A stretch of 64,000 nucleotides of DNA from Acipenser ruthenus (Eukaryota > Chordata > Actinopteri > Acipenseriformes > Acipenseridae), in assembly GCF_902713425.1 (NCBI RefSeq), contig NC_081198.1, positions 20,939,188 through 21,003,187 on the forward strand, read 5' to 3'. Positions 9,121 to 21,000 of the stretch are shown here, piece by piece. Within the stretch, counting starts at the first letter, position 1. The number at the start of each line of letters is the position of its first letter. The notes below the pieces were generated by a model, which was not told the DNA's origin, searched no databases, and saw nothing but the letters and a program-made list of their open reading frames with translations. Both the position numbers and the translations under genes were made by a program.

Positions 9121-11065
9121 CTATGATTGGGAGGTCGGGACACTCTTCCTACTCTTAGCTCTACGCTTGCTTCGAGGGGGCTTGGGCTTATTTGCAACTC
9201 CCATCACCCCTGAGAAGGTACTCACTGCTGCCTCGTCCAAGAAGGCACCGTCTTTATATGCACAGTACGTGGAGTTGTTGGGGCTATTCAACTCCCCACA
9301 AGGTAAGTCTGGTGGAACTTGCTCAGGGCCCCTCGGAACGTGTGGGTCAGCTTTGTCCTGGGGGGGGTTATGACAGACAGCATTCTTTGGCTGTTACCGT
9401 CTGTTGAGTTGGAGCTGTTAGCAGACTTCTGGCTTACCGCGTCCAGGGGTATTCCCATGTCCTCCAGTGCTGTATCTAGGAGGACCTCTAGGGGGCCCCT
9501 GGTTTTGCCCATACAAGGGAGGGGGTCAAGGATGCTTTGAAGGGAGGCCCTTCGCTTGAAGAGGGTCATTGCTACCGAGGTACTGCTGGTCAGGGAAGGT
9601 GTTGACCCCGACCTCTCCCTCGGTGCATTAGTGAACACCTCTTCTGCGAGGTGTGCTAGGGTTTGTGCCAACGACTGGGAAGGCTGGCTGGGGATGCCCT
9701 GGCTGGCTGCTACCTGCCCACTAGGCGGCAGTGTAGCCGTCCCACTCGCCTCCGTCTCTGCCTGCGAGGGCAAGACTGGGGACTTTGTGTGGACATTAGC
9801 TGGTTTTGGATCTATGGGGGCCACCTGCAACTTGCTGTCTTTGATCCTGATCTTCTTTCTTTTCCCCCCCTCGTCTCTACCCTTTCTTTTCCCCACCCTC
9901 TGCTGGTTCTTCACTCCCTTCCCCTCCTTCTCACTCTCACTTTCACTGTCGCTTTCGCTTTCCTCCCCCACGGACTCAATCCTTATGGCGTCATAACGAG
10001 AGCCGAGGGGGAGTGCTGGCGCTGAGAGGGCCCTACTCAGGGGGGGGCCGCTGCTGGGTCCGGGCTCCCTCCCTGACTCGTGTTCTGCATCAGAGGAGCT
10101 ACTGGAGGAGCTAGTGGAGTGGCTGTTGTACTCTCTCTCTGGGCTGGGGGAAGGGGTCCTCGTAAAACGGGACATGTCTCGGGGGCGGGGGGGTGAGGGG
10201 GTGCTGGTGATGATGGTGGTGCTGGAGTCTGGGTCTTGGATACTGTTGGTGGTGATGTGGACTGATCTTTGTTACTTGCTCCCTCTTCCTGCTCAGGCCT
10301 AGGCTTGTTCATGTTTGCCTTCATGGCTCTGGCCATGTTGGCATAGGAAGAGGGGCAGTCCTTAAACAGGTGCCCCTTCTTTCCACACAAATTGCACTGC
10401 CTCTCTTCTCTGCAGTGGCTGGTCTCGTGGGGGGCGCCGCAGTTCCTGCACTTGACTACAGTACACGCGGCCGTCAGGTGTCCTAATTCCCCACATTTCC
10501 TGCAGAGTTTTGGCATCCCATTATAGAATACCAGCCCTCTGTTGGGCCCTAACACTATGGAGTTTGGAATGTGGCGGACGCCTCCAATGCCCGATGGATC
10601 AACATTAAGGCGTACCAGCCACTTTCTGGCTCCTGTCCAAACCCCATCTTCGTCTGTAATTTTCCTCCCTTCTGATGACACCCTCCCATAGCGGTTAAGC
10701 CATGTTGTAATATCATAGTCGCTAACAGCCTCATTGAAAAATTGGACAGTAACAACTTTCATTTCTCTGTCTGTCAGTGCATCCACACAAAATTCTTTGT
10801 ATGGAGCGAGATATTTATTCTCCCCCCAAAAGGACCACATTTCTTGTAACTTTTGGGGGTTCCTAAAACTGACCTCAAACACTTCCTTAAGCCCTGGCAA
10901 TTTCACCAAACAATTCAAGTCAGAAGGGGAAAAACCCATACCCCTCTGAAGAATGGTCCGGCTGAACTCCAGTCTCGTCAGTCCTGGTTCCGTTTCATCT
11001 TGCTTGTTTCTTGTGAAGCGCACCGCATTGTGCCTCCTGGTTTCCTGGGTTGGCCAGAACGCCAT
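9121..11065 (-). pseudogene. ORF1 of copy B, two frameshifts
   Basis: The N-terminal part with the CCHC knuckles is open from 11065 (Trp at residue 4 as in A). The middle C-run is 5 instead of 6, and the 3' C-run (near 9360-9367) is 8 instead of 9. The last open stretch therefore ends early at 9288, about 170 bp before ORF2. One knuckle-proximal residue differs from A (Met for Ser in the YANMARA-S/M-KAN segment). Confidence 0.87.
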
Positions 11066-11913
11066 CCTTCAGCTGGCTCCTCCGATTGGGGTGGGAGAAG
11101 CCTCTGGACGTCCGGGTTGTCTCTCTCTACGGAAAAGAGACAACGTAAGCAGCAAATCTGGGCAGTTGAAGGAACTATTACTTTAGTCCCTGAGGAGATG
11201 GTCGCCTCTCAAGAGGGACCCCCTCCCCAGGTGAACGGTGTCCTTCCCTGGCGGAGTAGGGGGCGCTGCTTGGCACCGAGACCACGTAGGAAGAATCGTG
11301 GCTGTGACGCCTCCTCGGGGTCCGGGGCCACCCTCTGCTCCTCCCAGATGGCGCCCTCTGCTGGGCGCCTGCTGCTCTCTCGGTCTGGATCTCGATTACA
11401 ATCAAGGGCTGGGGATGAGGTCGTCTAGGTCATCAAAGGGTCCTCAAAGGTCGTCTGGATGGTAGGTCCTCCTTCTCTCTAACTCCAGGAACGTCTGGAA
11501 AAGCCGGAACCGCCTGAAAAAGAAAAAAACGGGAACCGCCTGAAAAAGAAAAAACTGCTCTCAACAGTCAACAAAATCTTGAAAGACCCTCGGCCTGGAT
11601 TGGGCAAGCCAAAACCAGACTGAGCATTAGTCTTCCAAAAAGTTGCCGAGCTGAAGAAAGCCAGTCAAAAATAAAAAAAATTCTGTTCCTCCTCACCCGA
11701 ACAAACCTCTCACAGACCCTCGGAGGGAGCGGGCAATGCCACTACCCTCTAAGCCTTAGTCTTAGAAAGATTTATTCGAACTGAAGAGAAGCCAGAGTAT
11801 ATGGCTGGCTAAGAAGGACCTGGCATAGGGACATGTTCCACCACACTTGTCTGGTTAGCTGCATGCTCCCAGGAAACAAACTGCTGCTGTCTACATCATC
11901 ATCACATGTGAAT

Positions 11914-11976
11914 AAAAGAAAGAAAGACAGCAAGAAAGAAAGAGAAAGAAAGAAAGAGAGAAAGAAAAAAAAGAAG
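11914..11976. repeat. GAAA/GAGA microsatellite
   Basis: Short LINE-adjacent form, same structure as 3911-3973. Confidence 0.9.
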
Positions 11977-12058
11977 TAAAACGGCGGGAAAACTTGCATC
12001 AACACTGGCACTCTCCCTCCAGCAGGGGTAGACAAAATGCTCACAGGAGAGATCCAGA

Positions 12059-12074
12059 TCTGACTTTGACCAAC
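12059..12074 (-). terminator. U2 snRNA 3' box
   Basis: Identical to the site at 4056-4071. Confidence 0.85.
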
Positions 12075-12084
12075 GTTAGAGAAA

Positions 12085-12273
12085 GGTGTGCACCGTTCCC
12101 GGAGGTACTGCAATACCGGGCCGATGCGTGGAGTGGACGGAGCAAGCCCCTGTTCCATCTCCCGATTCCAAAAATCAATTTAATATATGGTCCCCTGATA
12201 GGGGACGTATCAGATATTAAACTGATAAGAACAGATACTACACTTGATCTTAGCCAAAAGGCCGAGAAGCGAT
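12085..12273 (-). ncRNA. RNU2: U2 spliceosomal snRNA, complete
   Basis: 189 nt, no difference seen from the gene at 4082-4270. It lies about 300 bp upstream (in the sense of transcription) of the 5' end of LINE B. Confidence 0.97.
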
Positions 12274-12559
12274 GGCGACTTGGCCCTTGCCCGGGGCCCC
12301 CCAGCCCGGACGGCACAGGGGGATTCAAAGGTGGGTGCAAAATTCCAAGCACAAGCAGACCCCCAAAAAACGGGCTGCTGCTTCCAGAGGGGAAATGTTC
12401 AATTTAAGCAGGAGAAAACAAAACAAAGCAAAAACACACACATAACACCAAAAACAAAACATAAACTGGCGGAGTGCGTCTTACAAATAGTCATGCCAAG
12501 CTGCTATGCTGTGCAAGGTGCCTTGGGTAACTACAACTGTGCCTCGCTGGCTGGCTGGC
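12274..12559 (-). promoter_or_regulatory. U2 promoter region
   Basis: PSE-like motif at 12324-12337 and octamer-like motif at 12481-12488, same spacing as at 4271-4556. Confidence 0.65.
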
Positions 12560-12667
12560 TTGCTAAGAAGGTCCTGGCATAGGGACATGTTCCACCACAC
12601 TTGTCTGGTTAGCTGCATGCTCCCAGGAAACAACCTGCTGCTGTCTACATCATCACCACATGTGAAT

Positions 12668-12812
12668 AAAAGAAAGAAAGACAGCAAGAAAGAAAGAGAG
12701 AAAGAAAGAGAGAAAGAGAGAAAGAAAGAGAGAAAGAAAGAAAGAGAGAAAGAAAGAGAGAAAGAGAGAAAGAAAGAGAGAAAGAAAGAAAGAGAGAAAG
12801 AAAAAAAAAGAA
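12668..12812. repeat. GAAA/GAGA microsatellite, expanded
   Basis: The longest tract in the window (~145 bp). An internal block of roughly 45-50 bp appears twice, which accounts for the 837-bp unit length here against 781-785 bp elsewhere. Confidence 0.9.
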
Positions 12813-12895
12813 GTAAAACGGCGGGAAAACTTGCATCAACACTGGCACTCTCCCTCCAGCAGGGGTAGACAAAATGCTCACAGGAGAGATCCAGA

Positions 12896-12911
12896 TCTGA
12901 CTTTGACCAAC
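12896..12911 (-). terminator. U2 snRNA 3' box
   Basis: Identical to the site at 4056-4071. Confidence 0.85.
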
Positions 12912-12921
12912 GTTAGAGAAA

Positions 12922-13110
12922 GGTGTGCACCGTTCCCGGAGGTACTGCAATACCGGGCCGATGCGTGGAGTGGACGGAGCAAGCCCCTGTTCCATCTCCC
13001 GATTCCAAAAATCAATTTAATATATGGTCCCCTGATAGGGGACGTATCAGATATTAAACTGATAAGAACAGATACTACACTTGATCTTAGCCAAAAGGCC
13101 GAGAAGCGAT
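12922..13110 (-). ncRNA. RNU2: U2 spliceosomal snRNA, complete
   Basis: 189 nt, intact, with its own promoter to the right. It is in tandem with the gene at 12085-12273. Confidence 0.97.
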
Positions 13111-13396
13111 GGCGACTTGGCCCTTGCCCGGGGCCCCCCAGCCCGGACGGCACAGGGGGATTCAAAGGTGGGTGCAAAATTCCAAGCACAAGCAGAACCC
13201 CAAAAAACGGGCTGCTGCTTCCAGAGGGGAAATGTTCAATTTAAGCAGGAGGAAACAAAACAAAGCAAAAACACACACATAACACCAAAAACAAAACATA
13301 AACTGGCGGAGTGCGTCTTACAAATAGTCATGCCAAGCTGCTATGCTGTGCAAGGTGCCTTGGGTAACTACAACTGTGCCTCGCTGGCTGGCTGGC
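13111..13396 (-). promoter_or_regulatory. U2 promoter region
   Basis: PSE-like motif at 13161-13174. The region is otherwise as at 4271-4556. Confidence 0.65.
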
Positions 13397-13503
13397 TTGC
13401 TAAGAAGGTCCTGGCATAGGGACATGTTCCACCACACTTGTCTGGTTAGCTGCATGCTCCCAGGAAACAACCTGCTGCTGTCTACATCATCACCACATGT
13501 GAA

Positions 13504-13602
13504 TAAAAGAAAGAAAGACAGCAAGAAAGAAAGAGAGAAAGAAAGAGAGAAAGAGAGAAAGAAAGAGAGAAAGAAAGAAAGAGAGAAAGAAAAAAAAAGA
13601 AG
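13504..13602. repeat. GAAA/GAGA microsatellite
   Basis: About 100 bp, downstream of the U2 tail at 13711-13725. Confidence 0.9.
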
Positions 13603-13710
13603 TAAAACGGCGGGAAAACTTGCATCAACACTGGCACTCTCCCTCCAGCAGGGGTAGACAAAATGCTCACAGGAGAGATCCAGATCTGACTTTGACCAAC
13701 GTTAGAGAAA

Positions 13711-13725
13711 GGTGTGCACCGTTCC
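13711..13725 (-). pseudogene. U2 snRNA 3'-terminal remnant (last 15 nt)
   Basis: Only the final 15 nt of U2 survive, followed downstream by an intact 3' box and flank. Everything upstream is replaced by ORF2 of LINE C. The same joint occurs at 47092-47106, so this is one ancestral deletion that was later copied. Confidence 0.9.
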
Positions 13726-13727
13726 AC

Positions 13728-14243
13728 GTCGTTACGTGGCCTGCTCCGGTCTACGTCCCTCAGAGCACAATTGAAGTCACCTGACACGATGACGGGTACG
13801 TTCCCCAGCAGGAGTGGACGCAGCTGTGGAAAAAATTAAACTCTTTCGTTTTGGTTAGTGGGTGCGTAGACATTGACCAGTCTGAGGGGAGTGTTGTTGT
13901 ATGTCACATCCACGCTCAGAATTCTACCAGGTTCTACCTCCCTGCTGCTGCGGGAGGTAATAAATGGGTTTTTAAACAGGATACCTACTCCGTCGGCTCT
14001 AGCTATGTTGGAGCCCGACCAGAAGGAGTCCCCCAGGGTCCAACTCTCCTTCAGGTCCCTATAATCAGGGCTCGACGAAATACCACACTCCTGCAGAAAG
14101 ATGAGTTCTGCTTTCAAGTTAGCTAGATAGTTTAGTACATCAAATCTTTTTTGTGTCTCCCTGATGCTCCTGACATTAACAGACACACATATCAGGGCCA
14201 TCAGGGTAGCTAACAAGAAAAGGAGTCGCTGCGTCCACCCCAT
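13728..14243 (-). pseudogene. ORF2 N-terminal fragment of copy C
   Basis: Codons 1-172 only. Codon 136 (Gln in other copies) is a TAA stop at 13836-13838, so only 135 residues are open. The endonuclease is cut before its SRID and SDHR motifs, so no activity is expected. Confidence 0.92.
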
Positions 14244-14248
14244 AGCGA

Positions 14249-16194
14249 CTATGATTGGGAGGTCGGGACACTCTTCCTACTCTTAGCTCTACGCTTGCTT
14301 CGAGGGGGCTTGGGCTTATTTGCAACTCCCATCACCCCTGAGAAGGTACTCACTGCTGCCTCGTCCAAGAAGGCACCGTCTTTATATGCACAGTACGTGG
14401 AGTTGTTGGGGCTATTCAACTCCCCACAAGGTAAGTCTGGTGGAACTTGCTCAGGGCCCCTCGGAACGTGTGGGTCAGCTTTGTCCTGGGGGGGGTTATG
14501 ACAGACAGCATTCTTTGGCTGTTACCGTCTGTTGAATTGGAGCTGTTAGCAGACTTCTGGCTTACCGCGTCCAGGGGTATTCCCATGTCCTCCAGTGCTG
14601 TATCTAGGAGGACCTCTAGGGGGCCCCTGGTTTTGCCCATACAAGGGAGGGGGTCAAGGATGCTTTGAAGGGAGGCCCTTCGCTTGAAGAGGGTCATTGC
14701 TACAGAGGTACTGCTGGTCAGGGAAGGTGTTGACCCCGACCTCTCCCTCGGTGCATTAGTGAACACCTCTTCTGCGAGGTGTGCTAGGGTTTGTGCCAAC
14801 GACTGGGAAGGCTGGCTGGGGATGCCCTGGCTGGCTGCTACCTGCCCACTAGGCGGCAGTGTAGCCGTCCCACTCGCCTCCGTCTCTGCCTGCGAGGGCA
14901 AGACTGGGGACTTTGTGTGGACATTAGCTGGTTTTGGATCTATGGGGGCCACCTGCAACTTGCTGTCTTTGATCCTGATCTTCTTTCTTTTCCCCCCCTC
15001 GTCTCTACCCTTTCTTTTCCCCACCCTCTGCTGGTTCTTCACTCCCTTCCCCTCCTTCTCACTCTCACTTTCACTGTCGCTTTCGCTTTCCTCCCCCACG
15101 GACTCAATCCTTATGGCGTCATAACGAGAGCCGAGGGGGAGTGCTGGCGCTGAGAGGGCCCTACTCAGGGGGGGGCCGCTGCTGGGTCCGGGCTCCCTCC
15201 CTGCCTCGTGTTCTGCATCAGAGGAGCTACTGGAGGAGCTAGTGGAGTGGCTGTTGTACTCTCTCTCTGGGCTGGGGGAAGGGGTCCTCGTAAAACGGGA
15301 CATGTCTCGGGGGCGGGGGGGTGAGGGGGGTGCTGGTGATGATGGTGGTGCTGGAGTCTGGGTCTTGGATACTGTTGGTGGTGATGTGGACTGATCTTTG
15401 TTACTTGCTCCCTCTTCCTGCTCAGGCCTAGGCTTGTTCATGTTTGCCTTGCTGGCTCTGGCCATGTTGGCATAGGAAGAGGGGCAGTCCTTAAACAGGT
15501 GCCCCTTCTTTCCACACAAATTGCACTGCCTCTCTTCTCTGCAGTGGCTGGTCTCGTGGGGGGCGCCGCAATTCCTGCACTTGACTACAGTACACGCGGC
15601 CGCCAGGTGTCCTAATTCCCCACATTTCCTGCAGAGTTTTGGCATCCCATTATAGAATACCAGCCCTCTGTTGGGCCCTAACACTATGGAGTTTGGAATG
15701 TGGCGGACGCCTCCAATGCCCGATGGATCAACATTAAGGCGTACCAGCCACTTTCTGGCTCCTGTCCAAACCCCATCTTCGTCTGTAATTTTCCTCCCTT
15801 CTGATGACACCCTCCCATAGCGGTTAAGCCATGTTGTAATATCATAGTCGCTAACAGCCTCATTGAAAAATTGGACAGTAACAACTTTCATTTATCTGTC
15901 TGTCAGTGCATCCACACAAAATTCTTTGTATGGAGCAAGATATTTATTCTCCCCCCAAAAGGACCACATTTCTTGTAACTTTTGGGGGTTCCTAAAACTG
16001 ACCTCAAACACTTCCTTAAGCCCTGGCAATTTCACCAAACAATTCAAGTCAGAAGGGGAAAAACCCATACCCCTCTGAAGAATGGTCCGGCTGAACTCCA
16101 GTCTCGTCAGTCCTGGTTCCGTTTCATCTTGCTTGTTTCTTGTGAAGCGCACCGCATTGTGCCTCCTGGTTTCCTGGGTTGGCCGGAACGCCAT
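14249..16194 (-). pseudogene. ORF1 of copy C, nonsense codon and 3' frameshift
   Basis: Codon 101 (Glu in other copies) is TAA at 15892-15894. After it the frame is open from a Met at 15891 through the three knuckles and the Ser/Pro-rich region. The middle C-run has the in-frame length of 6. The 3' C-run is 8, which diverts the last ~80 residues to a short alternative tail ending at 14416. Confidence 0.88.
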
Positions 16195-17043
16195 CCTTCA
16201 GCTGGCTCCTCCGATTGGGGTGGGAGAAGCCTCTGGACGTCCGGGTTGTCTCTCTCTACGGAAAAGAGACAACGTAAGCAGCAAATCTGGGCAGTTGAAG
16301 GAACTATTACTTTAGTCCCTGAGGAGATGGTCGCCTCGCAAGAGGGACCCCCTCCCCAGGTGAACGGTGTCCTTCCCTGGCGGAGTAGGGGGCGCTGCTT
16401 GGCACCGAGACCACGTAGGAAGAATCGTGGCTGTGACGCCTCCTCGGGGTCCGGGGCCGCCCTCTGCTCCTCCCAGATGGCGCCCTCTGCTGGGCGCCTG
16501 CTGCTCTCTCGGTCTGGATCTCGATTACAATCAAGGGCTGGGGATGAGGTCGTCTAGGTCATCAAAGGGTCCTCAAAGGTCGTCTGGATGGTAGGTCCTC
16601 CTTCTCTCTAACTCCAGGAACGCCTGGAAAAGCCGGAACCGCCTGAAAAAGAAAAAAAACGGGAACCGCCTGAAAAAGAAAAAATTGCTCTCAACAGTCA
16701 ACAAAATCTTGAAAGACCCTCGGCCTGGATTGGGCAAGCCAAAACCAGACTGAGCATTAGTCTTCCAAAAAGTTGCCGAGCTGAAGAAAGCCAGTCAAAA
16801 ATAAAAAAAATTCTGTTCCTCCTCACCCGAACAAACCTCTCACAGACCCTCGGAGGGAGCGGGCAATGCCACTACCCTCTAAGCCTTAGTCTTAGAAAGA
16901 TTTATTCGAACTGTAGAGAAGCCAGAGTATATGGCTGGCTAAGAAGGACCTGGCATAGGGACATGTTCCACCACACTTGTCTGGTTAGTTGCATGCTCCC
17001 AGGAAACAAACTGCTGCTGTCTACATCATCACCACATGTGAAT

Positions 17044-17118
17044 AAAAGAAAGAAAGACAGCAAGAAAGAAAGAGAGAAAGAAAGAGAAAGAAAGAAAGAG
17101 AGAAAGAAAAAAAAAGAA
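17044..17118. repeat. GAAA/GAGA microsatellite
   Basis: About 75 bp, LINE-adjacent form. Confidence 0.9.
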
Positions 17119-17227
17119 GTAAAACGGCGGGAAAACTTGCATCAACACTGGCACTCTCCCTCCAGCAGGGGTAGACAAAATGCTCACAGGAGAGATCCAG
17201 ATCTGACTTTGACCAACGTTAGAGAAA

Positions 17228-17363
17228 GGTGTGCACCGTTCCCGGAGGAACTGCAATACCGGGCCGATGCGTGGAGTGGACGGAGCAAGCCCCTGTTCCA
17301 TCTCCCGATTCCAAAAATCAATTTAATATATGGTCCCCTGATAGGGGACGTATCAGATATTAA
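17228..17363 (-). pseudogene. U2 snRNA 3' fragment (nt 54-189), 3' flank of LINE D
   Basis: 136 nt of U2, ending at nt 54 where the LINE 3' terminus begins. U2 nt 167 is changed from A to U relative to the complete genes. Together with the 5' fragment at 22452-22513 it reconstitutes a U2 gene split by LINE D. Confidence 0.94.
17355..17363. repeat. Target-site duplication of LINE D, left copy
   Basis: AGATATTAA on the plus strand (U2 nt 54-62). It is repeated at 22452-22460 on the other side of LINE D. Confidence 0.82.
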
Positions 17364-18010
17364 TACTCTTTTATTGAGATTTTACATTTTTTACATTTAC
17401 ACCCATTCGTTTTTTTCATTCATTTTACATTTCTTTTAAAGATGACATTCATGCATACAGACATACATTTTGTTTTAAAAGCATTTAAAATACATTTAAA
17501 AACACCAAGACAATTGTGCTTTGTACATGGTTAAAACAGACACAGATTAAAATCAACATGAAAAAAACCTGTGCTGTTTTAAAAGTGACTGGAAAAAAAG
17601 AACCATCTATAAAAAACCAGTGCTTGTGAGGGCCGGGGAGTGCTCTCTAAAAGGTTCAAAAGTGAACATAAAACTAGATCTAAAACAGGGACAGGGGAAA
17701 AGGGACAGTGTATAAAACAGTGAGTTAAAATTCTAAAATTTTAAAACACTTAAAATGTAACTTTTAATAGTTTACATTAAAAATCTTAAAGATACATAAA
17801 ACAAAACAAAACAAAATCAAATAAAACATTCAACGTAAATCAAATAAAAGTCCATAAAACTGAAACAAAAGACTACATAAAACCAGGGCACCGTTGAAAA
17901 ACGGTCATGCCAGCTAAAAAGGGCGGAATGCTGGCATGACAAAATAAATAAAAGGCTTAGCGGTGCCCCGTAGTCCCGCTCCTAGGAGCTAGCGGTTCCA
18001 GTTTTTTCCT

Positions 18011-21000
18011 TTATTCCATCTTCACGTCCTGAAGTCCGGCGATCCTCCACTCCGCGCAGGCCTTGTCCTTCCCGAGGGTCCGGATGTCCAGAATTACAAA
18101 GTCCTTGATAAGAGTTTGTGCCCTTCTGGTCGTGGTGATAGTGTCTAGCTCCTGCTTGTGATAGACACAGACGTTACGGCCTTCCCACAGGATCTGCTTG
18201 ACAACATTGATGACACGCCAAACGCACTTAGCTGTGCTGGTAGTGATTCCTCCCGCAGGCCCATAGAGCACAGTCTCAGCGGTCATCTTGGCCGTGTCAG
18301 CAAACCTGTTTAGGAAGACAGAGACAGAGAGCCAGACACTGCCAGCCACATCACACTCCCAGAAGATATGGGCTGGTGTTTCTCTCTTGCGGCACTTTGC
18401 ATAGGGGCATGTTTCTACTTGGGCTAGTCCCCTCCTGAACATGAACGCTCGAGTGGGGAGTGCACTGTGGACGGTGTTCCATGCTATATCCTTCTGGACA
18501 TTACTGAGGCAGCTGTGAGACACATTCTCCCAGATTTTTTGGCTTTGGGTGAGGGAGAAAGTAGCTACTTTTTCAATTTCCTGGGAACCGGCAAGATATT
18601 TAGTTACAGCCTTGTATTCCCAGGAGGCCAATTTTGCTTTATCTAAGCCCAATTTATATATAGTGTCCCTTAAGGTTCTATAATACAATGGGGGGTCCCA
18701 GGAGTACGGCACGGTGTTATCAATAGTGCAGAGGCCCAAGGCCCTGAGACAGGTGGCAAAATAGAAACGATTCATGTAACATACCTTCCTGTCCAGGGCC
18801 TGGATGTTCTTGATAGTTTGCGTGAGCCCCTGCACTCGGGTGAGCTGCACAACGTCCGGGACCCCCTTACCTCCCTTCTTGTCGGCTTTACTCAGGGTGG
18901 CTCGTTTTACCCTCTCCATCTTGCTGCCCCAGATAAAGCGGTGGATAATGCGGTCCACCACTTTTTTGGTGGTCCTGTCTGGGGGAAAGATTTTTCCTAC
19001 ATAAGAGAGGATGGGGAACAGTATAGACTTGGTTATTAATACTCTACCCGTCATTGTTAAGGATCTTGTGCTCCATCCGCCAATCTTTTTACGGACCTGG
19101 TTAATGGCCGCCGTCCAGCTCTGGGCCCCCGAGCTATTGTTCTCGAAAATGAGGCCCAGAATCTTGATTTTGTCCTTTTTGACAGGGTACATGTCCGACA
19201 GTTCCCTATCTACCTGCCAATTTTTAGACACGTAGACTTCGCTCTTGGACTTATTAATCACTGCCCCGGTCGCCGTGCAGTACTTCCCAAGGATATTACT
19301 AATCCGAGGTACCGACGATGTGTTGGTGCAAATGAGTGACACATTGTCCATATATGCTGTTGTTTTGACCTGGACCCCGTTGGATCCAGGCAGCTGGAAA
19401 CCAGTTATATTGGTATCCCTACGAATTGCCTGCAGGAGGGGTTCAATGCACACGACATATAGCAGTGGGGATAGTGGGCAACCCTGTCTGACCCCTGACT
19501 GGATAGATATTTTACCAGTCAGGTGCCTGTTCACCAAGACTCGGGTACTAATGTTTGTATAGATGGTTTTAACCCACCCCCTAAGTCCAGGAGCGAATTT
19601 CATCTGGTCCATCACTTTGTACATATATTCATGGCTTACCCTATCGAACGCCTTCTCCTGGTCAAGGTTGAACAGGCAGAGGGGATGGTTCCGTTCTCTA
19701 GAATAAGCCAGAATGTCCCTTGTTAACATTAAAATATCCGTGATGGACCTCCCTGGGACGCCACAAGCCTGGTCGGGGCCAATGACCAAAGGGAGGTGTA
19801 CTTGTAGCCGGAGCATCAGAGCTTTGGCTAGTATCTTGTAATCCACGCAAAGGAGGCTGATTGGGCGCCAATTCCGTAGATCTTTAACTTCCCCTTTCTT
19901 ATGAAGGAGAGTAATTACACTCTCCCGCATAGAAGGGCCCAACCGCTTCTCCCTGTAGACCGCTCTGTAGACCTCCGCTAAATGGACTTTTAGCGTGTCC
20001 CAAAAAAGATGGTAATACTCACCCGGGATGCCATCTGGACCTGGCGTCTTACCGGTGTTCATGGTCTTAACCGCCTGGGTGAGCTCCTCCAGCGTGAGTT
20101 CTGGGTCCTTCTCCTCCTCCTCGTCGTCCTGCACTGAGTCAGGCTCCAACTGGCTCAGGAACCACTCTATCAGGGTGTCATCTGTAGCTTTGATGTTATA
20201 CAGGTCCCTATAGAAGTTCTCTACCACTTTTTTCACTCCCTCACTATCCTCTACTATCCTCCCCCTGCTGTCGAGCATGGAGGACATCAAGTGCCGCTTC
20301 TCCCTCGTTTTCTGGAAGAAGAAGCGAGTACACTTTTCATCTTCCTCCATTTTTTGCACTTTTGCATTGTGCATGACCTTTCGTTGTTCCTCCCTACAAA
20401 GCACTGAAAGATCTAGCTTGGTCTGGGCTATCTCGTCGCTTACAGGGAACCCCCGAAGCTGAAGCAGGCTCAGACGCTGGAGGGCAGCATTCAGGTATTT
20501 ATATTTGGCTCTCCTTTCTTTTGCTTTCCTCTTGCCTGCTGCTATGAAATAACCCTTAGTTCTCATTTTGACCATCTCCCACCACTCTATAGGGGAGTTG
20601 AATAGGTCACGCAAAGTGGTCCACTCAACAAGCCTGCTCTTATAGGCTGCAGCTATGGAGGGGTCATCGAGTAAGGAGGTGTTTAATTTCCAGACCCCTG
20701 ACCCCATCTGGGAGGTCTGAGGGACCTGCAATGTTACCTGCAGGAGCCTATGGTCAGAGAAGAAGACGGCCTGGGTGTCTACTGCCGTCTTCGTAAGGGA
20801 GCTGGTATGCAGGACGAGATCTATATGGGAGAAGGAGGTCCCAGATGAGCTCACCCAGGTAAAGGGAGGCACCAGGTCCTTACCTGCATCACACAGGGAG
20901 AAATCAGATATTATGGAGGACAAAACTCTACTAGAGCGGTCGTTGCGTGGCCTGCTCCGGTCTACGTCCCTCAGAGCACAATTGAAGTCACCTGACACGA

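Larger units (their letters stand above)
5023..11790 (-). mobile_element. LINE copy B, full-length (~6.77 kb)
   Basis: 3' UTR 5023-5671, ORF2 5672-9115, ORF1 9121-11065, 5' UTR 11066-11790. It belongs to the sequence type with Asp at ORF2 residue 1071 (shared with G and I). The 3' end joins U2 at nt 39, unlike D, E and I which join at nt 54. The 5' end joins U2 spacer rather than U2, so no target-site duplication can be recognised. ORF2 is open; ORF1 is broken. Confidence 0.95.
11791..13727 (-). repeat. U2 tandem-repeat block 2 (between LINE B and LINE C)
   Basis: Two complete U2 units with a period of 837 bp and the last 15 nt of a third U2. On the left the spacer joins LINE B at the shared breakpoint. 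On the right the U2 tail is joined, with two extra bases (13726-13727), to an internal point of ORF2 in LINE C. The block at 45997-47108 has the same outer junctions but one U2 unit fewer. Confidence 0.92.
13728..16920 (-). mobile_element. LINE copy C, 3'-truncated inside ORF2
   Basis: It keeps the 5' UTR (16195-16920), ORF1 and the first ~172 codons of ORF2. The rest of ORF2 and the 3' UTR are missing and the U2 tail follows. 3' truncation is not expected from target-primed reverse transcription, so this copy reflects a deletion or recombination. The 5' end carries the variant CTGTAGAGAA (plus strand), shared only with copy I. Confidence 0.93.
16921..17363 (-). repeat. U2 repeat block 3 (between LINE C and LINE D)
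   Basis: Spacer, microsatellite, 3' box and a U2 3' fragment, without any U2 promoter. The U2 fragment carries a stem-loop IV change also found at 58609-58722, which ties this block to the one between I and J. Confidence 0.92.
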
